NCBI GenBank assembly: GCA_958430865.1
Contig: CAUDNR010002358.1
Coordinates: 5,589-62,000 of the forward strand
Direction of reading: 5' to 3'
DNA from: Entrophospora sp. SA101
Lineage: Eukaryota; Glomeromycota; Glomeromycetes; Entrophosporales; Entrophosporaceae
DNA length: 56,412 nt
Part shown: positions 24,514 to 34,437 of the stretch, in pieces
Numbering within the stretch: the stretch's first letter is position 1
Layout: each line of letters opens with the position of its first letter
Translations under genes and position numbers: made by a program
Notes under the pieces: generated by a model
What the model was told of the DNA's origin: nothing
Seen by the model: the letters and a program-made list of their open reading frames with translations, nothing else
Databases searched by the model: none

Positions 24514-25194
24514 ACATTATTTATAGAGTTGATTTTTTTTATATACATACTTCATACATGTTGTTCATTCTGGTTAATCAGGTGTTGAAAATTTTTCATT
24601 GATTAGGGTGCTGACATATATTAGCTAATATCATTTTAATAATAGCGCTTACTCCCCCACCCCCAGGTAAGACATTTTGATCACGTTTATGACAATAATT
24701 TGCCTTTTTAGGTATCAACAAAGCACAAGCAGAAAAAGAATTAATTTTATTAAATATTTTAAAAGCAACATTGGAGTAAATAAATTTTCCTTTATAATAT
24801 ATTATGATCTTTTGGAATTTCTGGGTATGATTTGCATTGGCTATTTCTTGACAAAACAACCTATTTGGTTCTGAGTGTAATAACTCTTACTTATTTGAAA
24901 ATTACAAACAATGCATTCTATTAAAGAAAAATCTAAAGAACAAAACTCAAGGATTCTTGATGATTTCTCTCTTCTCAATCACAATAAAAGTGGCCTCTTT
25001 TTGTCAAATATATTTAAGGGAATGTATATCAAATAAAGAATGATTAATTATAACATTTATTTATATAAAAATATGAGAATTAATTGCCATATCATCCTGT
25101 AGACAAAAAGTGCAATACAATTTTTTGTGCAATCATTTTTATATGATGCAAAGGTGGTAGAAACCATCATCAAAAGTTGCAGCCAGTATCCTTA
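24514..25194. other. Intergenic
   Basis: No supported gene. A CCCCCACCCCCAGG patch at 24653-24666 is unusually GC-rich for the region. Frames on both strands at 24596-24874 are short and lack motifs. Confidence 0.4.
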
Positions 25195-25400
25195 ATGATG
25201 ATAAAGAGTATAAAAAATCAAATTTATTAGTAGTAAGAGATATAAAGGATTAAATTTATTAGTAGTAAGTGATGATAAAGTATTAAATTTTACACTTAGT
25301 AAATGATGATAAAGAGTATAAAGAATCAAATTTATTACTAGTAAGAGATGATAAAGAATATAAAAAATTAAATTTATTATTAGTGAGAGATGATAAAAAA
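25195..25400 (+). repeat. Tandem repeat, GATGATAAAGA-TATAAA units
   Basis: About four imperfect units (48-65 bp) of GATGATAAAGAGTATAAA followed by AATCAAATTTATTAGTAGTAAG. The minus-strand frame through it is a shadow of the repeat. Confidence 0.7.
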
Positions 25401-25805
25401 TTATTTTGTAACAGGCAAGTAAAGAATTGTTCACTTTATTAAGTGACAGGAGAATAAAAGAATTCTTTTTTTTTAATAGATTATTAGAACAAAAGAACAA
25501 AAAAGCAGACAGAGAGGTTTATGTAGTTGAAATTATTATAAATAAGACATGAATCAAGAATTTTATTTCATTAAAAAAATAAAAACTTATAACCTCCGCC
25601 AATTATTCAGGGAAGATAATTAAAAGGTTTTTGTTCTTGATTAATTTTCTCTAATTCTCTAAGTTTATTTCTTAAATTCTCTAATTCTGATTCTTCTGAG
25701 GGAGTTCGATTTGTTTTCTTTTCTAATCACTTTATCTTTTTTCTAATTTGCTCTCTCTCTCTCTCTCTCATTGTAAATTCCTGACTGGTTAATTCTCTTG
25801 ATAGT
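25401..25805. other. Intergenic
   Basis: CT-rich leader-like stretch with (CT)n at about 25751-25769. No frame or motif that I can support. Confidence 0.4.
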
Positions 25806-25918
25806 GTTACCGGAATTAGATTTGACGCAGATCTTTTGGTCGAATCTCTTAATTCCGGGACAATTTAAATTTTATTTTTATTTCTATTTTTATTTTTATT
25901 ATTATTTTATTTAATCTA
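25806..25918 (+). repeat. Dispersed hairpin repeat, copy 1
   Basis: TGTTACCGGAATTAGATTTGAC, loop GCAGATCTTTTG, then GTCGAATCTCTTAATTCCGG forms a long imperfect stem (25810-25858), followed by a GACAATTTAAATTTTATTT tract. The same unit occurs inverted at 44625-44712. The T-rich tail of this copy ends in TTTAATCTATTATTT, which shows the empty TA site occupied in the other copy. It could be a terminal repeat of a larger element or a structured non-coding unit. Confidence 0.6.
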
Positions 25919-26620
25919 TTATTTATTTTTATTTTTATTATTTTTATTTTTATTATTTTATTTTTATTTATCAATAACGTGTATAATTATTTATTATCAT
26001 CTGAATTCGTGTTACGTCTTGCGTATTATTATTATTATTAATCGATCCGTAACACATTCATATTTATTTAACTTTATTTAGTAGAGATTAATGACGATTC
26101 TCCCGGAACGGGCGGATTCGCCCAAGTACAAAGTGAGCGAATTCGCGCAATTCGGGCTAATATGTAAAGAACATGTATATAAAGAACTTGATTTCGACCT
26201 AATGTAAAAGTAACTTGATAACAAGTTAATTAGTTTCGACTAAATAAAACTAAATAAATAAAATAGTAATATTTTATTTAGATAAACTTTTATCTTCTTT
26301 ACCCAAAATTATTCGCTAATCCAAAATCAATTCGTTGATAACCTATTCATTCTGATCCACACAAAACAAATAATTGTTATCACCAATTAAAAATACGCTC
26401 TCCCAAAATTTAATCGGTGACAATAATAATAGTATCAGGGAAAGAAAAAAGAATACCATTCAAAGCTCTTAAATACATGGAAATATCATTTTATTAATTT
26501 TCAAAAGGGCGATTTGCAATTTTTAAAATATATAGTTTATTATAAAAAAATACAAATATTTAATGATGATAATAGATATAATAATAATAATAATAATATA
26601 AATAAAAAATTTTACTTTTT
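25919..26620. other. Intergenic, downstream of the Msb1-like gene
   Basis: Long (TTTTTA)n/(ATT)n tract to about 25975. A TGTTACG...CGTAACA inverted pair lies at about 26012-26056. A GC-richer patch (CCGGAACGGGCGGATTCGCC) with repeated GAATTCGC/GATTCGCC words lies at 26100-26160. No gene seen. Confidence 0.4.
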
Positions 26621-29600
26621 TCAATTTAGTGTTGTATTTACACTATTATTAGGATCACTATCAAGATTTAATTTACCTTTACCCTTTCTATCTATTCTAT
26701 TCATTTGATGTGATGGTAATGGCAGTCTTTTTTTTTGTAGTGGTGATTGCTGTTGTTGATTTTTATTATTGTTAATAGATGATGGTGGTAAAGGCATCAT
26801 TCTTCTTCTAACTTTTAATGGCATATTAGGATTGAAATTTGAATGTGGTATACGAATTGGTTTACCACTATGTGGTGTATAATAAGGAGGATTTAAGATA
26901 TGTGGTGGCTGTTGTGATTGATGTAAAAAGATGTTTGGATTTGGTATTCTTGGTATTCTTGGTAATTTTTGTCTTTGTTCTGGAGTTAAAAATTTTTTAA
27001 TCCTTGGCGGCTTCATAATTGGACTAGATGACTGATTTTCATTATTATTGTCATCTTTTGTATTTGGTCTTCTGAAATTTGGTGGGAGTGAAGGTCCAAA
27101 TGGTTTCATTGGTCTTTTTATTGGCTTTAACATCATATTCTGTTGTGACATTTGTGGCGTTTTATTTTGTAAATCTTTTGATAAAGGTTGAAGTTGATTA
27201 TCACTATTGCTATTACTATTATTATTTGAACCATCTTTATTATTTTGTTCTTGCTCTTCTCTCTGTCTAATTTGTTCAGATGATTCTAATAATTTTAACT
27301 TTGGTTTTAATTCTTGTGATTTTGAAATAGGAATTAAAGCTTGTTGTTGTTGTGATAATTGTGGATTATTAAACCTTTTTTGTGGATAGTATGATTGTTG
27401 TTGTTGTTGTTGTTGTTGTTGTAATGGTCTTTGTGGTGGCATCATTGGTCTTTGTTGTTGATATCTCATTGGTCTTTGCTGCTGCTGTTGAGGAACCATC
27501 ATTGGTGGTTGTTGATACATCATTGGTCCCTGTCCTGGTGGCATGGCTGTTGGTTGAGGTTGTTGATAATAATAATTTGTAGGTTGATTTGGCCCATAAT
27601 ATTGACCAGTGTAATCATCATAATAATAACCATTCTCATCATAATAATAACCATTCTCATCATAATAATAACCATTCTCATCATAATAGTAACCATTCTC
27701 ATCATAATAGTAACCATTCTCATCATAATAATAACCATTCTCATCATAATAATAGTAACCATTTTCATAATTATAATAATCACTTTCATCATCATATTCA
27801 CTATAACTGCCTTCCATTTCATCATAATAATAATTATCACCTTCTATCACCCCACTTTGGCAATCTATATTGTTATTGATATCATTCTTATAGTCATTAT
27901 TATACATTTGTACTGCAGTCTCATTTAGTATTTTTTGTGGTTGTTTTTCAATATTTTCAATATCTGAAATTGTTTCATTTGTTTTAATGTTATCTTTGTC
28001 ATTTGTTTCCACTACACGAATTTGGTTTTTGAAGATTGAAGTTGAATTTGTTGTCTTTTCCAATTGTTTAATTGTTGTATTTTCGTTATTTTGTTCAGAC
28101 ACAACCACAGCATCATCATCATCATCATCATTATTAGATTTCTTGGGCTTTTTGTTCTCATGATTTCTTTGTTTGGTGAAAAAATTTGATTTTTTTGGAG
28201 ATTTTGGTTTTTGTGAATCAGGTATGTTTGCCTCTATATTATTTTTGTTGATATTAATGCTATTATTATTATCATCAACTACTATAACACTATTATTGTT
28301 ACTTACACTGCTATTGTTGCTGCTAACATCATTGTGATGCTTAAGAGAGTTTTTTCTAGAAACCCAAGGTATACTAAATGAACTCATTCTACTATGAGTT
28401 TTACGACCATGCAGTCTAGATTTATCTAATTCTTCTTGTTTTTTCAAAAGTTTTTCTCTCATGATTTCTTGCTGTTGTTGTTCCAGATCTTGTAAAAATT
28501 TATGTTTTTCTTTGATCAAAATCCAATCATTATTTTCATATTCCATTAAAGTGGATTTAGGCTCAATAAGAATCCATTCACCAAAATTTTCATTTAAAAT
28601 AGAATCTTTATCACTATTTTCTGTTGAAGGATGGATATTCACTTCTATCCAAATATATGGGAATATATCATCTATAGTTTCAACAATTAAATGACCATTA
28701 ATTGGCAACTTTATCACACGATCAATCACATACCAATCCTCCCAATCTTCACTTTCATATTTATAAGATATTGAAGAAGTGGTTGATTGTGGTCTACGTT
28801 TGACACATAAAAATGATACAGTGGTTTTATTTGAGAGTTTTAGTTCAGATTGAGGTAAAGATCTAGAAGAGTAATCAATATGATCAATTGAATTTGAAGG
28901 GGTTGTGGTTGTGCACTGATTGATTGTTTTTTTACCTAAAGTTGATGATAAACTAAGCTTGTCAGAACTATCAACATTATCATCAAAATCTTCTTTAATC
29001 CCTTTTTTACTGAAAGAGTTTGGTATCAATTCATGTTGATAGGATTGATTATCAGTTGGCAATGATTCAGATGGTTTTGAATGTGATGAATGATCTACCA
29101 AATATTCCATTTTATTATTATTGTCAACATCTAATAATACACTATTGGCCAATTTATTACTATTATTATTAATTTCATTAGGATTGGTGGTAATGATAGA
29201 AATGATACGTTCATCATAGGCAAAAAATAATTTTAAAGCATCTTCAGACATATAATTTACTCCTTTGTTATAAAGTTCAACCCATTTTTGATCTACAGTT
29301 GAATGTTTTAGTAAATCGTCATGATGTTTTCTATATGTATTTAAAGATTCAACAATTTCAGGAAGTACTTCTTCAAAAGATTCGTCAAAATTGTTTTTAT
29401 TTATTGAGTAATTTCTCGTAACACTTGATTGATGACTTAGAGTGATGGAATCAGGTTCTTTAAATAAGATGTGAGTTTGTTTTTTCGATAAAAATTTATT
29501 TTTCTCATCATCGGTAATACTGGCATCAATCAATGGGTGCATGAAATCTTTTTCCTTGATAGTTTTAATTCTATATTCTACATAGTTTTCCAATAAAGCA

Positions 29601-30437
29601 CATAATTTAGGATGTAAATTTGTACTATATCCTTGTTCTCTTAGATAAGCCAAGAATAAATGAATGCAAGCATTTGAACATTTTAACCATTCTTTATATG
29701 CATCATGAAAATTATCAAAAGTTTTAGTGCTATCGCCTAATATTGAAAGAGCCATTGATTTTAATAAGCGTTCTGGAGACATTTTGTTGATATGAGAATA
29801 AATAATTACTTTTGAAAAAAGATCAAATAGTAGAATGATTATTCCTTGGGTGTATTTTGGCAAATAAGATATAAATTGATTGAATAAACCTTTTTTCGAA
29901 TCAAATTCCCATTCTAACAATAGCAATGATTAATAATTAAATATTAATGAATTATTAATAGAATATTGATAATTAGTAATAAAAAGGGAGTTTACCTAAT
30001 TCGAATTTGATAAAACCTTCATAATAATCAAAAGGAATGATGATTTGTTTACAATTTCTCAAGGTACATCTCATACCAGCCACTATATTATGTATATTTT
30101 GATATTTCAACTCATCATCAGCTTCATCTTTATTTTCTCTTAATAGACAATTTATCAAATATCTTATCTCGTCAGCACTATCACCAATTCTAATTGGTTT
30201 AAAGATAAAACGTTCAGTCAAACCTCTTAGAGTTATTTGTTCAATACATAATTTTACTATTAAATGAGCCTCGGATAATGTAACTAAATGTTCAGTAATA
30301 TCACGACGTTGTTTTCTCTTAGTGGAAAGTGTACGACGAATTGAATTTTTTGAGTTTATATTATTTTCTCCATATATATTATTTTTGTTGATATGTGAAC
30401 GTTTTATTGATCTTCTTAAATTAGTTTTTTTGTTCAT
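26621..30437 (-). CDS. MSB1: Msb1/Mug8-domain cell-polarity protein
   Basis: Two exons (30437-29996 and 29913-26621) join in phase (FEL|EWEF) to 1,244 residues. After a basic N-terminus, a RhoGAP-like Msb1/Mug8 region includes NKMSPERLLKSMALSILGD (about 190-208) and AYKEWLKCSNACIHLFLAYLR (about 219-239), the signature blocks of that fungal family, then EDWEDWYVIDRV further on. The rest is disordered: Lys-rich and Asn-rich segments, a YYYDENG heptad array, and a Pro/Gln/Met-rich tail. Msb1 proteins act at growth sites with Cdc42/Rho1 and formins, so a role in hyphal tip polarity is likely. The Msb1 match is from recognised motifs; the long prion-like tail looks lineage-specific. Confidence 0.75.
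27613..27765 (-). repeat. YYYDENG coding tandem repeat (21 nt unit)
   Basis: Six to seven near-perfect 21-nt units within the Msb1-like gene encode ENGYYYD. Tyr-rich acidic heptads of this sort suggest a sticky, phase-separating or phosphotyrosine-rich linker. Open frames on the other strand here are shadows. Confidence 0.9.
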
Positions 30438-31526
30438 GTCAATGTCGATTAATGTTGTTGATCAATGTTGATGACAACGTTTATGATTAATGATTAATGA
30501 TTAATGATTTAAAAAAAAATATCTATTTTATGTAAAATTATTTAATAAAAATTCATCAAGAATCTTATTAAATAAATCTATATTATAAAATCTATATTTA
30601 TATGCTTATAATTATATGCATGTATGTTTGTATTTATTATTATTAATATACAATAATATATACTAAAAACAAAATTTTTTTTATTTTCAATTTAAAAAAT
30701 TTTTACGAAAAAAAAAGAAAAAAATTTTTCTATGAAAAAAGATTTTTAAAAATAATTCAACGATTATATACGAAAAATATTTTTGTCGTTTAAATCTAAT
30801 TGGTATATAAAAAATAAATAAAAACAATAATATAAATAAAATAACAAATAAAGTATTTTTAAATAAATCATTATGATCTTAAAAAGAAATCCAAATTCAA
30901 ATCCAAATTTTAATAAATTTGAAACTTACAAATTTAGATCAATTTAAAAAACCATTTTTTAAAGTTTTACGCCTACATGAAATTTTTTTATATATTAAAT
31001 ATTAATATCTATTTTTTTTGAAACATTACGGATTATTACTATTGTTGTTGCTATTGCTATTACTATTACTAATACTATTACTATATATTTACAGTCAGGA
31101 AGATTTCCAATTCTAGAAAAAACAAACCAAAAAATGATTGGCTAAATTTTACGCAGATCTTTTCATTGAAAAATAAAAAAAAATTTTTTATGAAACTTGG
31201 CGAGAGCTTTATTAAATGGTCATACAATTTCCAAAATTATGTGTATTTTACGAGCCTACCAAAAACATCAATATTATTATCAATAAAAAAAACCATTGTT
31301 TGAGTTTTGAACAAATTCTACTACATTCAAGGATATGTTTTATAAGTCTTTGTTTTTCTCTCATTGACATTGAAACAAGGTAAATTATCTCGCCTTTTAT
31401 TGGAACATTATAAAAACATTACCAATTCACTTAATTTCAGGTAAAAAAATTCAAATAACAAATTCTTCTAATAATCATCATTAAACAATTTTATTTTGGT
31501 TTAAAAACAATCAAATAATCAATAAA
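30438..31526. other. Intergenic, promoter side of the Msb1-like gene
   Basis: Very AT-rich, with a poly-A/poly-T-rich block at 30660-30790 and a CTATTA/CTATTG microsatellite at about 31035-31085. TTTTACGCAGATCTTTTCATTG at 31148-31169 shares ACGCAGATCTTTT with the loop of the dispersed hairpin repeat. No gene seen. Confidence 0.4.
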
Positions 31527-31897
31527 ATAGAACCAAGAAAGAGTCAACTCAAAAATAAAATAAACAAACTTACTAGTGATAAAAAACATTCAAATGAAAT
31601 CGAACATCTATGGAAGGATTACAAACAATTATTTGACAAAAAGATTGAACTGAATCCCGATTTTTCATTTAATGAAATGGTCATCGAAATTCGCCAATTA
31701 CTAGGAGATGGAAAAGGAGTTGCTGCTTCCACAATAAAAAACTTCTATCAACGAAAACCAATCCTAGAAGAAAAACGATAGAAGCAATTCAGGAATGTGT
31801 CAAAAAGGAAAAGAAGAAAGAGGCGGAGAGTGAAGATTACGAAGATAATGAAAACGAGGAAAATACAAATATTAATTGCAAGTCATGTGCCCACTAA
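31527..31897 (+). pseudogene. Fragment of a conserved N-terminal domain, frameshifted
   Basis: A coding-like segment reads EIEHLWKDYKQLFDKK then NEMVIEIRQLLGDGKGVAAS and TIKNFYQRK. At the A-run near 31754-31757 it changes frame, as if one A were lost, and continues NPRRKTIEAIQECVKKE into an acidic Lys/Glu tail with a stop at 31895. It lacks a clear ATG. It looks like an HTH-like domain common in AM-fungal multigene families (from memory). It may be the head of the broken gene that follows at 32 kb, or a separate relic. Confidence 0.4.
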
Positions 31898-31992
31898 TTT
31901 ATCATTGGTCCAAATTATTATTTATAGAAACAATTAATTGTAATGATCTAAATCAATAAAAAAATATTTTTTTAATTCTAAAAAAAAAATGG

Positions 31993-33600
31993 CAATGTAA
32001 GAGAAAATCGAAAGTGAATTAAATAAAGCAAGAGAAGATTATAGAAAGGCAGAAGAGGAGTTGAAGAAGTTTGAAGAAGGGAATAAACAGAAGAGATCAG
32101 ACAAGTTGGAGGAGAAGTTAGATAAGGGAGAATACAGGGATGAAAAACAAGAGAAAAGATGGGAAGATAAAATAGTCAAGTTAAAGAAGGAGGAGGAGGA
32201 ATTAAGAAGAACATGGATGACTGGAAGGAGCAGGTGAAGGAGTGGGGAAAGGCGTTAAGAGAGTTTGGTGGAGAAGGGAAAGGTAATGAACAAATTGTGT
32301 AAAAAAATTATTCCATTTTGTTTATTTATTTGTTTGTTTGGTATATTGTATACAACTTTGACTAATTTATACCTCTTTGTTTCTGTCCATTTACTGCTTT
32401 CTATTTGGTATTACAGGAGGTGTTGAGAAAAATAAAGGTAAATATTATTTGAGTATATTTAACAATTTCCCATCATTTATTATTTACATATCTTAATTTC
32501 ATTTTCTTATTGCTTGTTTCTTCCAGGAATAAAACATAAAGTTGAAGGTAAATTTTCTTGTTTACCATTTGAAATTATATTGATGTTTTCTTTTACAGTA
32601 TTTTAATAATCTGTTCAAAAATAGGAGAAGATACATGGATCCAAGCAAAAACAAAGGTAGTAAATATGAGACTACCATCAACTTATTCTAAAACATGTGA
32701 ATATGATCCTGATGCAATGTGCAATTACCAACCAAATGGTTCAAAAATTCCAATATCTATATGTCATCACATCTTTGGAAATTTCAAAAGTAAACTTTCA
32801 GCAAAGAAAATTGATATTAGAGATTATAAAACAAGTGGAGAGGGTGGAGTAATAGAATATCTTGAACACTTGGCAAAGGTTTATCATATTGAAGATAAAA
32901 GAAAAGAAATTTTTCAAGATATGATGCATGACCTTTTTGGATATGAGATGAATCCATTTTCAATTACAGATAATTGTACTGTTGGAGGGGGTCAATGTGC
33001 TCTTTTGATATTAGAAGCAATTAATGAACTTGGAATGGGAGGAGGTGATCCACACAGACAAGTTTGTGGCTCTTATGGAAAATATATTTCAATAGTGCCA
33101 GACTGTGAAAGATATCTTAATCCTTGTTTCCTTTTGCATCTTGCTGGGCCATGGCTTGGAATCTCTGGTGCTGTTTTGGGGGAAGAAATTATAATTGAGC
33201 CTCTTACTCATCAGGAAATTTTTCTGACACAGATTTACATAATTATTACACTATTTACATAAGTTTATGGCGGGCCCATAATATTATGCAAATAAGCATG
33301 CAAAAATTATGCAATTATTACATCAAGTGTAAATATTACATAATTTTATGCAAATATTACTACAACTTTATATATTAAAATTTATGGATGTAATATTGTG
33401 GCGGGGAAAATTTCCTGATGCTCCCATGATACCTTTGGTACCTATCCTATGCTGTCATGATAATCTTATAAATATTTTTGTCATGTTTGGTGCATTAAAA
33501 GTTGGGTTAGTTGAACTAAAAACTTATTATGATTCGGTACAATCAGACCAATTGGATATTGAATGACAGTCTCATTTTCAGCATGATGGAAGTTCGATTT
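31993..33600 (+). pseudogene. Crinkler-like (CRN/CR-type) gene, interrupted and truncated
   Basis: A coiled-coil region (about 32001-32290, Lys/Glu-rich) carries a 1-nt frameshift near 32210. Two 21-nt microexons (32417-32437 and 32527-32547) and a longer exon from 32625 join in one phase (G|GA each time). The long exon contains MRLPSTYSKTCEYDPDA and a LILEAINELGMGGGDPHRQ block. This looks like the PD-(D/E)xK-type core of Crinkler-related effectors, but the usual E-x-K Lys is not at its place. About 190 bp of foreign DNA follows at 33228, then the same protein resumes (PMIPLVPILCCHDN ... GLVELKTYYDSVQ) to an in-frame TGA near 33564; no kinase-like tail remains. Family call from recognised blocks; non-functional as assembled. 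Confidence 0.5.
33228..33418. mobile_element. ~190 bp insertion with imperfect 14 bp target repeat
   Basis: GGAAATTTTTCTGA (33214-33227) and GGAAAATTTCCTGA (33405-33418) bracket a non-coding block rich in TTATGCAAAT and ATTACA words. Removing one repeat plus the block restores a continuous reading path of the Crinkler-like protein. A long target repeat is more like a retroposon insertion than a cut-and-paste one. No tail or promoter box identifies the type. Confidence 0.45.
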
Positions 33601-33915
33601 ATCACATTTATCACTTTGTGACAATCTTGAAATTATGTTGTGCAACTATATAATTTTAAAGTAGATTGTATATGTAAAATCATGTTTTCAATTAACAAAA
33701 AAATTGTTTAGATAATAATTTTCAAATAAACTTCGTAATTATATGTGAGATTAAAAAAAATGTATAGTTTCTACTTGTGGCATCTCTAATGAAATAATTT
33801 TCACAAATTTTTACTAGAAGCGAAGGAATTTTAAATAGTAACTTCACTTTATTAAAAAACAACTTTTTCCCAATACAATCACAGATGAGACACTACCATT
33901 AGATGTAAAATCAAG
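33601..33915. other. Intergenic
   Basis: AT-rich. A partial copy of the neighbouring satellite (TGTGGCATCTCTAAT) lies at about 33777-33791. No gene. Confidence 0.4.
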
Positions 33916-34325
33916 CATAGATTGTTGTTTAAACATGTGGCATCTCTAATACGTCAATACCTGTGGAGTTTTATTATAAAGGTATTTCTTTATAGCTATA
34001 TATATATATATACATGTATATATGTAAAATATTAAATTGTAGAATTTACTTAAACATAGATTGTTGTTAAACATGTGGCATCTCTAATATGTCAATACCT
34101 GTGGAGTTTTATTATAGAGGTATTTATTTATAGCTATATATATATATATGTATATATCTAAAATATTAAATTGTAGAATTTACTTAAACATAGATTGTTG
34201 TTTAAACATGTGGCATCTCTAATATGTCAATACCTGTGGAGTTTTATTATGGAGGTATTTCTTTATAGCTATATATATATATATATATGTATATATGTAA
34301 AATGTTAAATTGCAGAATTAAACAT
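33916..34325 (+). repeat. Three-copy satellite (~135-138 bp unit)
   Basis: The unit starts CATAGATTGTTGTTTAAAC then ATGTGGCATCTCTAATATG, TCAATACCTGTGGAG and a (TA)n run. Copies of the ACATGTGG word begin at 33933, 34071 and 34206. Copy 2 lacks one T in the TTTAAAC word. The array abuts the hAT element on its left. Confidence 0.85.
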
Positions 34326-34437
34326 ATAAATAATTTTATTAAAAATATATTTGTTATTGTATAAACAATCTACTAATTTTTTATTTCATTTTTAGCATTT
34401 GTAAGCAATCTATTTATGACTTCTTGACAGGGACGAT

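Noticed and set aside
26012..26056. TGTTACG...CGTAACA pair as a solo LTR
   Set aside because: Only 45 bases long and no target duplication or internal LTR signals; too weak to call.
27613..27765. Regular 21 bp repeat considered as a CRISPR array
   Set aside because: There are no spacers; it is a coding tandem repeat in a eukaryotic gene.
27382..27928. Plus-strand His/Asn- and Val/Ile-rich ORFs
   Set aside because: Antisense shadows of the YYYDENG and Gln-rich coding repeats of the Msb1-like gene.
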